A stretch of DNA of 64,000 nucleotides from Paenibacillus glucanolyticus NBRC 15330 (GTDB taxonomy: Bacteria; Bacillota; Bacilli; Paenibacillales; Paenibacillaceae), in the NCBI RefSeq assembly GCF_004000885.1, contig NZ_BIMC01000025.1, positions 1 to 64,000 of the forward strand, given 5' to 3'. A program made the translations under genes and the position numbers. A model generated the notes under the pieces. It was not told the origin of the DNA. It did not search any database and saw nothing but the letters and a program-made list of their open reading frames with translations. Below, piece after piece: positions 1 to 8,147 of the stretch; the stretch's first letter is position 1, and each line of letters opens with the position of its first letter.

Positions 1-44
1 AGATTATCAATGGCAGATTCCCTAGTATGCACGTATTCCCCATC

Positions 45-227
45 TAACGGACCGTAGGAGCGTTATACAGCAATAAACTAGATGATTTCAAATGTAACGG
101 ACCCCACAGATGTTATATTAGGCTATGAGTCGGTTTTGATCACATTTTTGATGATATAAGCTCAATCCGGTCCGTTAGAATTTCAATAGCTTCATTTTTC
201 CGCGAATAGTGTCCTCTGAGTCCGTTA
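45..227. repeat. Array of four 23-bp TAACGGAC motifs, two direct and two inverted
   Basis: Four copies of a 23-bp unit, TAACGGAC(C/T) then about eight variable bases then a (G/C)TTATA-like end. Two read forward (45-67 and 95-117) and two in reverse complement (155-177 and 205-227). Starts are exactly 50 bp apart within each pair, and the pairs face each other across an AT-rich centre near 136. There is no gene here. I infer an intergenic repeat family; its function is unknown. Confidence 0.7.
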
Positions 228-345
228 GCGATCAAGAAGAAAGAACACCAAAAGTGGCTTTACAGTAGTGGTTTGCGTCTGTAGAGATCAAGAACCCCGA
301 GAATGATTTTCTGAAAAGATGGGCTTCATCAGCAGTAGAGGGGGC

Positions 346-426
346 CAGTAGTCGATTTCAGTAGTCGATTTCGGCAGCAGTTTCTAGTAACAGTCTTCAG
401 TAACAAGTCTTCAGTAACAAGTCTTC
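346..426. repeat. Short tandem repeats (13-bp x2, then 13/14-bp x3)
   Basis: CAGTAGTCGATTT occurs twice head to tail (346-358, 359-371). After a short spacer, AGTAAC(A)AGTCTTC occurs three times (386-398, 399-412, 413-426). No open frame runs through it. Apart from this array and the one at 45-227, I see nothing recognisable in bases 1-571. Confidence 0.7.
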
Positions 427-571
427 AGCAGTACTTGCAACCAGTTTTCCAAAAGTAGATCATCCGTAACACTTTCCCATAGCAGTCCCCAAACCCAACC
501 TCCACTAACAAAACTCACTGCGTACGTTAGTCATTATGAGGTGGTTACATGGAGGAGATGGCAACGAACAG

Positions 572-617
572 AAGGACGCCCAACAAGACCTAAGGTCTTT
601 GCGGACGTCCTTTTTTT
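572..617 (+). terminator. Rho-independent terminator-like hairpin
   Basis: AAGGACG pairs with CGTCCTT, with the inner perfect hairpin AGACC-TAA-GGTCT, followed by seven T on the + strand. It points away from the minus-strand gene that ends at 624, so it would stop transcripts coming from the left. No + gene is visible upstream. Confidence 0.55.
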
Positions 618-623
618 CCAAAA

Positions 624-1484
624 TTAATATCTTTCCAAGATCAGCTGAGTTTTCAAGCCATCAATGGGGAGAAGCCAGTCGTTAGACACCAGCGTGTCCA
701 TAAGTTCGGTTCGAAGTTGGGAGGCAATCGAAGCATCAGCTGTTTTGAATGAGATTTCAATCAGATTCTCGGTTCCTGTGCCCTCTGCGTTGCGAATAGG
801 CCATACTTCAAGACTCATCTTCTGCCCCTCCCACGTGCCTTCGTAACGATAGAAGGTCAGCGGACCATGCAGGCGGGACTGTGAAAGCTTTTGTTGACCC
901 CAATCGGGGGAGGACCATTTTTTGAGTTTACCGGGCAGTTTATCTAGCAGCAAAGCCAAGGATTCCTGCTCCGATGGAAGCTGTGTGCCGGTTGTTGTGG
1001 TGTTCACCTTCTTGGTGTTAGAGAAGCTAAGCGTTTGTTTGCCGTATCCCCAATCAATCTCTGCCTCGTAGTTGTCATCCGAAGCATTAAAGCCTTCACG
1101 GTTTGCCAAGCTTAGCGCGGCGTTAATATCTCCGTTTAGGATGGGATACCGTTTTTTATAGGTAAGCTCGTAGTTATCCTTGTCCTCTTTTTTGCGGAAA
1201 CGGACATTCCAGCCTTCGGCATCCAGTTCCAGATGGTTCGTGTCATAGTAAGCTACCCCGATTGCTTGGGGAACAGAAGCCAGTCCGAATGTCTGAATGA
1301 CGTCATTCCGAAGACTCCCGCTGGTTCCTAGAACGGCTTCGGGTTTGGCAAGGAACTTCACTTCATAGGAAGGCACGGCATTGGCAGCGGCTGAAACTTG
1401 TGATGCGTGGAGTCCGGTCACACCGCTTCCCAGGGCCACGAAACTTACCATGAAAGACAATGTCAGCTTTTTCCATCTTCTCAA
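624..1484 (-). CDS. Secreted CYTH-like (triphosphate tunnel fold) protein
   Basis: About 286 residues. A basic start and hydrophobic stretch (roughly residues 5-30) ending in Ala-rich sequence look like a Sec signal peptide, so the protein is probably exported. The mature part begins with a YEVKF strand, followed by a YYDT...LRFRKK-like segment and a YELTYKKRY strand. This is the order seen in CYTH/triphosphate tunnel proteins, which bind triphosphates through basic residues lining a barrel. Known family members are mostly cytoplasmic, so an exported one is unusual and its substrate is unknown. I chose the TTG start at 1484 because GGGAGTG lies six bases upstream; an ATG at 1499 has no ribosome site. 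It follows the LysR gene on the same strand after 150 bp. Confidence 0.6.
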   Translation of the reverse strand: MRRWKKLTLSFMVSFVALGSGVTGLHASQVSAAANAVPSYEVKFLAKPEAVLGTSGSLRNDVIQTFGLASVPQAIGVAYYDTNHLELDAEGWNVRFRKKEDKDNYELTYKKRYPILNGDINAALSLANREGFNASDDNYEAEIDWGYGKQTLSFSNTKKVNTTTTGTQLPSEQESLALLLDKLPGKLKKWSSPDWGQQKLSQSRLHGPLTFYRYEGTWEGQKMSLEVWPIRNAEGTGTENLIEISFKTADASIASQLRTELMDTLVSNDWLLPIDGLKTQLILERY

Positions 1485-1650
1485 TACAATCACTCCCATA
1501 AGCTGGATTTAGGTTCAATCCTACTTTAAGCGTCGATTGATTGTTAGCTGTTAACGGAGAGGATGAACTGTATAAAATATCCATAGAATTATTGAATAGC
1601 TGCATCCATTTTATATTCGCTCGCTGCCCGAAATAAATATCCTCGCTTTA

Positions 1651-2556
1651 TTAGAGTGCCTGCTCCAATTGTTTGCCCATCTCCCGCAGCACCTCCTGAA
1701 AACGATGAATTTGCACGGAAGGAAGACGGTCCTGGTTATGAACGCTGTAAATATGCCGGGATGCCCTGTGACCGGGAATCGGCAGGACGTGCAGTAATCC
1801 CTGCTGCCGCTCCCGCTGCACAGCCATTCGCGACATAAAGGAGACATGATCGCCCAATAACACAAGCTGCTTGATCGCTTCCAGTGAGTCCAGCTCCACG
1901 GGACTCCGCATATGCAGGCTGTGCTGCTGCAGCCAAAGATCCGTCAGCTGCCTTGTGCTGGATTCGCTTCCATGCAGGGCAAAGGGCGTGCGAACAATGT
2001 GTTCGGGCTGAAGCATATCCGATTGTATGAGTGGATGGCCTGGGGAACATATCAAGGTTAAATCATCCTTGCACAAGGATTCAGCTTGCAGGCCGGAACC
2101 CGTAAAGGGCTCCGACGAGATGATGCCCATGTCAATCTGGTGCCGGACCAGCATATCACGGATAACCGGCGAAGGTTTAACGGATAAGGATATCCGAATG
2201 CCAGGAAATTCACGGGAAAAGGTATTCAAGATCGCGGGCAGCAGATAGGTCGCGGGGACATAACTGGCTCCAATATGGAGCGTTCCGCGATACAAGCTGT
2301 CGTACTCCCGGACGACCCGCTCGGATTCCCTGGCAAGTGAATTTATTTTAACCGCATAATGCAGCAGGGCTTGTCCGGCTTCGGTGAGAAATGTTTTTCC
2401 GCTTCGGGATTCGAACAATCGGACTTGCAGCTCTTCCTCCAGTGACTTCATATGAAAAGTAACGGTTGGCTGCTTGATGCCGAGTATCTCCGCAACGCTG
2501 GTCATATGATGATGACGGTCGATCAGTTCCACGATTTGCAGCTTCATCAGGTTCAC
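1651..2556 (-). CDS. LysR-family transcriptional regulator
   Basis: 301 residues with a GTG start at 2556 behind GGGAGAG. The N-terminal winged helix-turn-helix (about residues 1-60) contains the typical SVAEILGIKQPTVTFHMKSLEEEL segment, shown here only to mark the recognition helix. It is followed by a linker helix and a periplasmic-binding-like effector domain (about 90-300). It is divergent from the ABC importer at 2737, with 180 bp between them holding a perfect 15-bp dyad of LysR type. The classical LysR arrangement suggests it controls the importer operon and itself. The effector cannot be read from sequence. Confidence 0.88.
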   Translation of the reverse strand: MNLMKLQIVELIDRHHHMTSVAEILGIKQPTVTFHMKSLEEELQVRLFESRSGKTFLTEAGQALLHYAVKINSLARESERVVREYDSLYRGTLHIGASYVPATYLLPAILNTFSREFPGIRISLSVKPSPVIRDMLVRHQIDMGIISSEPFTGSGLQAESLCKDDLTLICSPGHPLIQSDMLQPEHIVRTPFALHGSESSTRQLTDLWLQQHSLHMRSPVELDSLEAIKQLVLLGDHVSFMSRMAVQRERQQGLLHVLPIPGHRASRHIYSVHNQDRLPSVQIHRFQEVLREMGKQLEQAL

Positions 2557-2606
2557 GTTTGCATCTCTCCCTTGGGTGTTAGTTGTTCCTTATTTATGCT
2601 CTCTAT

Positions 2607-2621
2607 ATAGATTTAATCTAT
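2607..2621. promoter_or_regulatory. LysR-type operator (perfect dyad)
   Basis: ATAGATTTAATCTAT is a perfect 15-bp palindrome containing the T-N11-A core expected for LysR regulators. It lies in the divergent region between the regulator (start 2556) and the ABC operon (start 2737). The assignment to this regulator is inferred from position. Confidence 0.6.
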
Positions 2622-2736
2622 GAGTATCAACAGAATTCAAACAAAAAGTTAATTCTGTGTTTACATTAGTCTAATACAACGCTTAAACGTGAGCATTACA
2701 CTGGAAACAGCTTAAGAAGACAGGCAGGGATCGAAA

Positions 2737-3771
2737 GTGGAGATTGAAATCAGGGGTATTCATAAGTCGTTTCAAGGTACAGCCGCTTTGCTGCCTACCG
2801 ATATAACGCTGCGTCATGGTCAATTCACAACATTGCTGGGGCCGTCCGGCTGCGGCAAAACGACACTTCTCCGAATGATTGCAGGGCTTGAACAGCCGGA
2901 CGGAGGAGAAATCTACGCGGAAGACCGGTGTATTTACTCGGTGCACCAAAGAGTTGACGTTCCTGTGCACAAACGGAATTTTGGGATGGTCTTTCAAGAT
3001 TTCGCCCTCTGGCCTCATATGACGGTATACGAGAATGTGGCGTTTGGATTAAAGGCGGCGAAGCATAAAGCGGATCTCCGGCAAAAGGTAACCGAAGCGC
3101 TGGCTATGGTCCGCTTACAGGGAATGGAGAACCGTTATCCTCACCAGCTGTCCGGCGGACAGCAGCAGCGGGTTGCTTTTGCCAGAGCGGTAGCTATACG
3201 TCCAGCTCTCGTATTGTTTGATGAGCCTTTAAGCGCGCTGGATGCGGTGCTTAGGGAGGAGATGCGGATCGAAATGATGTCACTGGTGAAGGACATGGGA
3301 CTGACTGCGCTTTATGTGACCCATGATCAAGTTGAAGCCATGTCGATGTCGGATGAAATTGTGGTCATGAGGAAGGGGGAGGTGCTGCAGCGGGGAACCC
3401 CGGAGACCATATATGAAGCGCCAAGCCACCCGTTCGTGGCTTCGTTTATCGGCAAGTCCAACTGGCTGACGCCTGATCAGACGATGGTGAGGCCGGAGCA
3501 TGTGACCTGGAACAGAAGCAGCACAGAGGATTTATGCTATCAGGCAACGGTGCTGAGTGTCAGCTATGTAGGCGAGCGATATGAAATCCGGCTGCAGTTG
3601 GACGAGTCGGATAACAAGTGGACAGCTTATCTGGACAAGAGAGTGGTCATTGGGGAACGCGTTAATCTGTACGTTTCTCCCCGTTGTATATGCCGGATGG
3701 ATGAAGGCTCATTTCAAGGTAGAAGTACGCAACAAAATACAGCAGAACAGACGCCTGTTGTCGCAGGCTAA
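2737..3771 (+). CDS. ABC importer ATP-binding protein (ferric/spermidine/2-AEP type)
   Basis: 344 residues with a GTG start. Walker A GPSGCGKTT (35-43), signature LSGGQQQR (138-145), Walker B ALVLFDEP (157-164) and the H-loop YVTHDQ are all intact. The C-terminal about 100 residues form a TOBE-like regulatory domain with the VRPEHV motif, as in FbpC/PotA/PhnT-type importers. It energises uptake by the two-domain permease at 4904 using the lipoprotein at 3793. The three genes are tightly spaced in one direction, so they are probably one transcript under the divergent LysR protein. The substrate is not certain. Confidence 0.88.
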   Translation: MEIEIRGIHKSFQGTAALLPTDITLRHGQFTTLLGPSGCGKTTLLRMIAGLEQPDGGEIYAEDRCIYSVHQRVDVPVHKRNFGMVFQDFALWPHMTVYENVAFGLKAAKHKADLRQKVTEALAMVRLQGMENRYPHQLSGGQQQRVAFARAVAIRPALVLFDEPLSALDAVLREEMRIEMMSLVKDMGLTALYVTHDQVEAMSMSDEIVVMRKGEVLQRGTPETIYEAPSHPFVASFIGKSNWLTPDQTMVRPEHVTWNRSSTEDLCYQATVLSVSYVGERYEIRLQLDESDNKWTAYLDKRVVIGERVNLYVSPRCICRMDEGSFQGRSTQQNTAEQTPVVAG

Positions 3772-3792
3772 TGATGAAAGGGAGTTGGGGAG

Positions 3793-4857
3793 ATGAAGGG
3801 TCTGAAGTTGGGGAAAAAAAGCACGCTGCTATTATTGACATCGGTAATGAGTTTGAGTTTGTTTGGATGCGGGAGCGCGCCGAGCGGCGATTCGGTTAAG
3901 CCGGCTCAGGATAACAGCCAGCCGTCCGAATCGGGTACGGCTGCAGCAAGCGGTAAGCTTGTATTGTACAGCGCAGGACCGCAGAAGCTTGCCGACAATA
4001 TCGTGAGCGGATTTGAAGCCAAGACCGGCGTGAAGGTCGAGATGTTCCAAGGCACAACAGGCAAAATATTGGCGCGAATGGAAGCGGAAAAATCAAATCC
4101 GGTCGCGGACGTTGTCATTCTCGCTTCGCTTCCGTCCGCACAAGCTTTGAAGGCGGATGGATTGACATTGCCTTATCCGGAAGCCGCCAATGCGGACAAG
4201 CTGAATAAGGATTGGTCTGACGCGGAAGGAAACTATTTCAGCACAAGCGCATCTGCACTGGGGATTGTATACAACACTAATCTGGTATCAACGCCACCAC
4301 AAAGCTGGGCGGACCTGGGTCTGCCGGAGTGGAAGGATGCGGTCAACATTCCTGATCCAACGCTGTCGGGATCCGCGCTTGATTTCATCACCGGGTATTT
4401 GAGTGTAAAAGGCGATGCAGGCTGGGAATTGTTCGAGAGTTATAAAGCCAATGGCACCGCGATGGCTGGGGCGAATCAGGAAGCGCTCGACCCGGTGATC
4501 ACCGGTGCCAAGAGTATGGTTGCTGCCGGCGTGGATTATATGGCATATTCGGCCAAAGCCAAAGGGGAGCCGCTTGATATCGTATATCCGGCAGAAGGAA
4601 CCGTTGTGAGTCCAAGACCTGCGGCGATTCTGAAATCCAGCCCGAATGTGGATAATGCGAAGGCCTTTATTGACTACTTGCTGTCTGACGAGGCACAGAA
4701 ACTGGTGGCAGAAGCTTATCTGATTCCGGGCCGCGAGGATGTGGAGGCTGAGGGACGCACCAATCTGAAGGATATTCCGGTATTTAAGGTGGACTGGTCC
4801 TGGATGAATGATCACGGGGATGAAACGGCCGCTCGTTTTTCCGAAGTATTCAAATAA
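3793..4857 (+). CDS. ABC importer substrate-binding lipoprotein (ferric-type, FutA/AfuA-like)
   Basis: 354 residues. A lipoprotein signal peptide ends at lipobox LFGC (Cys26), so the protein is anchored outside the membrane. The body begins with KLVLYSAGPQKLADNIVSGF, the usual opening strand and helix of the extracellular solute-binding family used for Fe3+, 2-aminoethylphosphonate and similar ligands. I cannot identify the Tyr set that would prove iron binding. The start has GGGAG eight bases upstream. It sits between the ATPase and permease genes. Confidence 0.85.
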   Translation: MKGLKLGKKSTLLLLTSVMSLSLFGCGSAPSGDSVKPAQDNSQPSESGTAAASGKLVLYSAGPQKLADNIVSGFEAKTGVKVEMFQGTTGKILARMEAEKSNPVADVVILASLPSAQALKADGLTLPYPEAANADKLNKDWSDAEGNYFSTSASALGIVYNTNLVSTPPQSWADLGLPEWKDAVNIPDPTLSGSALDFITGYLSVKGDAGWELFESYKANGTAMAGANQEALDPVITGAKSMVAAGVDYMAYSAKAKGEPLDIVYPAEGTVVSPRPAAILKSSPNVDNAKAFIDYLLSDEAQKLVAEAYLIPGREDVEAEGRTNLKDIPVFKVDWSWMNDHGDETAARFSEVFK

Positions 4858-4903
4858 ATCGTTTAAAAGTGAATCACGTAAAAGGCATGTGAGGTGAACA
4901 GCG

Positions 4904-6589
4904 GTGAGACCTGTCATCATGGACAGTCAGACATTTTTTCGGAAACTGGGCGTTATTCTCGCCCTGTTTCTTCTTATCATAAGCATTGGCGTGCCACTGC
5001 TCCTTATATTCTGGCAAAGCATATACCCGGAACAGCACTTGGATTGGCTGGCTCCGATACGAACGATAGCGGGCCATGAGCTGTCCGGCATATTGCTGCA
5101 GTCCATTTGGCTCGGGGTATGTGTGGTGGCAGGATCAACACTGTTCGCGCTTCCGCTCGCGTGGATCATGGCCAAGACCCGGCTGGGAGAGCATCGGTGG
5201 GTGGATGTGATTCTGATGATACCGTTCATGACCCCGCCGTATATCGGTTCGATGGGCTGGATTCTATTCATGCAGAAGGGCGGATATTTACAGCAATGGC
5301 TGCCGGGAGCAGCGAGGTGGAGCGAGTCATTCTTCAGCTTCGGGGGCATGGTGCTGATTATGAGCCTGCACTTGTTCCCTTTCCTGTACCTGCTGCTGCG
5401 GGATGCGCTGATTCGGATCGGCGGCAATCTGGAGGAGGCCGGCGCGGTTCACGGCGCAGGCGCAGGGTATCGGTTCAGAAAAATTATCCTGCCGCTGCTG
5501 TTATCCTCTTACGGCATGGGTGCAATGCTGGTGTTTGTAAAAACCATTGCTGAATTCGGCACACCGGCAACGTTCGGACGACGCATCGGATATTATGTGA
5601 TGACTTCGGAAATTCACAAATATATATCAAGCTGGCCGATTGATTTCGGTAAAGCCACCTCGCTTGCCTCAGTACTGCTGTCCGTCTGTCTGGTGATGTG
5701 GTACATGCAGTCCACGGTCAGCCGGAGATTTACCTATCGCCTTGTCGGAGGTAAAGGCCAGCGCTCCAAAAGATATTCGCTGCGCGGCAGCAAAGGCGCA
5801 GTCAGCGCGCTATATATCGGGCTGCTGCTAATATTGTCGGTTGGAATCCCCTATTTTTCCGTCATTGCCGCTTCCTTGATGAAGCTCCGGGGAGCCGGAT
5901 TATCTATAGATAATTTGACGCTCGATCATTATAAGGAACTGCTGTCATGGGGATCTGTCAGCCTGAAAGCGCTTGGTAATAGTCTGGGATTGTCGCTTGC
6001 GGCATCAACGGTGGCGGTTGTATTGGGTACTGGATTTGCCCTAACGATTGGCAAGTCCCAGGGGCGGATGCAGCGGGTCATTGATCTGTTTAGCCTCCTG
6101 CCCAACACGGTGCCTGGGATCGTGATGGTGGTCGGATTGATCCTGTTCTGGAATGCACCATGGATGCCGGTGACGCTCTATAATACCTATGGAATGGTCG
6201 TTCTAACTTATGTTGTATTGTTCCTGCCGTACACGGTGCAGTATGTGAAGGCCAGCTTTACGCAGATAGATGGCACCCTGTTTCAAGCAGGCCAGGTATT
6301 CGGAGGCGGTCCGCTGCTTATACTGCGGCGGATTCTGCTGCCGCTGATTATGCCGGGCATGCTGGCGGGATGGATTATGACGTTCACGATTGCGTCGCGG
6401 GAGCTGGTTGGGTCACTGCTCATTCTGCCGCCCTCGATGCAGACATCGGCTACGTATATATTTGCCCAGTTTGAGCAGGGCCAGGTGTCTCTCGGCATGG
6501 CTATGGCGGTGGTCTCCGTCGGAATGACGGTGGTGCTGCTGCTGATGGTCGAAGCCATGAATTCTAAAAGAAAGTGGAATGCATCATGA
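4904..6589 (+). CDS. ABC importer permease, two fused membrane domains (FbpB/ThiP-like)
   Basis: 561 residues with a GTG start behind GAGGTG. About twelve hydrophobic segments fall into two halves. Each half has an EAA-loop for docking the ATPase: EEAGAVHGAGAGYRFRKIIL around residue 180 and FQAGQVFGGGPLLILRRILL near 460. This internal duplication is typical of FbpB-type ferric permeases, where one chain does the work of two. The stop codon overlaps the ATG of the next gene (ATGA), so translation of that gene is probably coupled. Confidence 0.88.
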   Translation: MRPVIMDSQTFFRKLGVILALFLLIISIGVPLLLIFWQSIYPEQHLDWLAPIRTIAGHELSGILLQSIWLGVCVVAGSTLFALPLAWIMAKTRLGEHRWVDVILMIPFMTPPYIGSMGWILFMQKGGYLQQWLPGAARWSESFFSFGGMVLIMSLHLFPFLYLLLRDALIRIGGNLEEAGAVHGAGAGYRFRKIILPLLLSSYGMGAMLVFVKTIAEFGTPATFGRRIGYYVMTSEIHKYISSWPIDFGKATSLASVLLSVCLVMWYMQSTVSRRFTYRLVGGKGQRSKRYSLRGSKGAVSALYIGLLLILSVGIPYFSVIAASLMKLRGAGLSIDNLTLDHYKELLSWGSVSLKALGNSLGLSLAASTVAVVLGTGFALTIGKSQGRMQRVIDLFSLLPNTVPGIVMVVGLILFWNAPWMPVTLYNTYGMVVLTYVVLFLPYTVQYVKASFTQIDGTLFQAGQVFGGGPLLILRRILLPLIMPGMLAGWIMTFTIASRELVGSLLILPPSMQTSATYIFAQFEQGQVSLGMAMAVVSVGMTVVLLLMVEAMNSKRKWNAS

Positions 6590-7902
6590 TGAAACTGACA
6601 GTGTGGGGCGGTGCGGGCGAGCATGGCCGCTCCGCCTATTTGCTGAGCGGCAATCGGGTCCATTTGCTGCTGGATTGCGGTGTAATGAAGGAAGGAACCG
6701 GGGTCTATCCGATTATACAGCCGGAGCAGGTTCCGCAGCTTAATGCGGTGTTTCTGTCTCATGCTCATGAGGATCACTCGGTGGCGATTCCGCTCTTGTA
6801 TCGCCTTGGATATCAGGGGGAGGTATGGACGACCCGGGAGACGGCGGCACAATTAACGGCCTATTTCGCCTCCTGGCGGGAGTATACGGAACGGGTGGGC
6901 GAGAAACTTCCCTATAGGGAAGAAGATCAGCGTGCTATCCGCTATCGGTTTCTGGAGGAAGAGGCGAAGAGGTTGACATGGTTTGACGCGCTCCCCGGTG
7001 TTAAGGTGATGTGGGGGAGAAGCGGACATTTGATGGGCTCTGTCTGGTTGCTGGTAGAGGCCGAAGGAAAACGGATCTTCTATTCGGGCGATTATACCTC
7101 GGAATCTCTGCTGCTGGAGGACGATAACCCCTCACTTGCAGACACGTCATCCGCCATGCTGCTGGATCTGGCTATTGTAGATGCAGCTTACGGGACGGAT
7201 GCTCATTCACAGGCCGACAGGCTGATGCAATTGGAGCAAACGATTCAGAGCACGCTGCAAAGCGGAGGAAAAGTGTTATTGCCGGTCCCGGCTGTGGGTC
7301 GGGGTCAAGAAATGATTCTCTGGGCATCCCGAAATTGGGAGCATATCCCGATCGTGACTGAAGCTCCGCTGATCGAAGGGATGAAGCGGCTGCTTTGCCG
7401 TTCGGAGTGGCTTCGCAGCACGGATTCCGATCAGGGAATGAAAAGCGAGCTTGAGTTATTGCTGAGCCAAAATAATTGGATCGTACCCGGTAGCGATGCA
7501 GAACGCGAGTCATGGCTTGATAAACAGGGAGCCTCGTTGTGGTTCGTAACCGACGGAATGATGCAGTCGGATCTGGCACAGTGGTACTACCATCGGTTTT
7601 CCAGAGATTCCCGGAACCTGGTTCTGCTCACTGGGCATGTTTCTAATGGAACCTTTGGACAGCGTCTCCTTCAGCATCCAGAGGATTACGGGGATTGTTC
7701 TGTTATGAAAATCAGGTATAAAGTGCATCAGGGTCTGGCGGACGTTCGGCAGATGATAACCGCTATACCGGCGCAGCATACCGTGCTTGTTCATGCAGAC
7801 AAAGCAGAAACGGACCGGTTACGAGTCCGTCTGGTCGAGGAATTAACCGATCCCCATATTCACATTCACTCCATTTCGGTGGGTGAGGAAGTACACTTCT
7901 AA
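6586..7902 (+). CDS. Beta-CASP-like metallo-beta-lactamase-fold hydrolase
   Basis: About 438 residues. The metal site motif HAHEDH (in LSHAHEDHSVAIPLL) lies near residue 60. A later GHLMGSVWLL and FYSGDY pair, then a VLLPVPAVGRGQEMILW strand and an LLTGHVSNGTFGQRLL stretch, follow the layout of beta-CASP nucleases such as RNase J and CPSF73-like proteins. The sequence therefore suggests a two-zinc phosphodiesterase. Why it is coupled to an importer is unclear; it might process the imported compound rather than RNA. The start is the ATG at 6586 overlapping the permease stop; ATG 6589 and GTG 6574 are possible. A terminator follows at 7919. Confidence 0.72.
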   Translation: MMKLTVWGGAGEHGRSAYLLSGNRVHLLLDCGVMKEGTGVYPIIQPEQVPQLNAVFLSHAHEDHSVAIPLLYRLGYQGEVWTTRETAAQLTAYFASWREYTERVGEKLPYREEDQRAIRYRFLEEEAKRLTWFDALPGVKVMWGRSGHLMGSVWLLVEAEGKRIFYSGDYTSESLLLEDDNPSLADTSSAMLLDLAIVDAAYGTDAHSQADRLMQLEQTIQSTLQSGGKVLLPVPAVGRGQEMILWASRNWEHIPIVTEAPLIEGMKRLLCRSEWLRSTDSDQGMKSELELLLSQNNWIVPGSDAERESWLDKQGASLWFVTDGMMQSDLAQWYYHRFSRDSRNLVLLTGHVSNGTFGQRLLQHPEDYGDCSVMKIRYKVHQGLADVRQMITAIPAQHTVLVHADKAETDRLRVRLVEELTDPHIHIHSISVGEEVHF

Positions 7903-7918
7903 TAGTTGGGAATCCAGG

Positions 7919-7953
7919 AACCTCTATCGCTTCATTGGCGATGGAGGTTTTTT
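7919..7953 (+). terminator. Rho-independent terminator of the ferric-type ABC operon
   Basis: AACCTCTATCGC pairs with GCGATGGAGGTT (one mismatch) around a 7-base loop, followed by a T run to about 7953. It lies 17 bases after the stop of the hydrolase gene. Confidence 0.9.
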
Positions 7954-8092
7954 GCTTGTGTTTCATAGATTACCACATAGGGTTCTCATGGCCTTATAGG
8001 CTGTTGCGCGGGATTCTCACAGCCTCCATTCGCCTGTGTTTAGAGGGATGTGAAGTTGGTGAAGGGTAATCAAAACCTGCATAAATAATAAA

Positions 8093-8117
8093 TTAGTACC
8101 AAGTACTAGTACTTGGT
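8093..8117 (+). promoter_or_regulatory. FapR-like operator overlapping the fabH promoter
   Basis: TTAGTACCAAGTACTAG (8093-8109) matches the known Bacillus FapR site, an inverted repeat of TTAGTAC, at all but the last base. It overlaps a second, perfect 20-bp palindrome ACCAAGTACTAGTACTTGGT (8098-8117). The -10 box TATAAT is at 8120-8125. FapR represses fatty-acid genes and is released by malonyl-CoA. The assignment is by motif and by the downstream fabH. Confidence 0.75.
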
Positions 8118-8147
8118 GATATAATGATTATAAACTTGGAGGTGTGA

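Noticed and set aside
45..227. CRISPR-like array
   Set aside because: Only four units, half of them inverted, with related rather than unique spacers and no cas genes.
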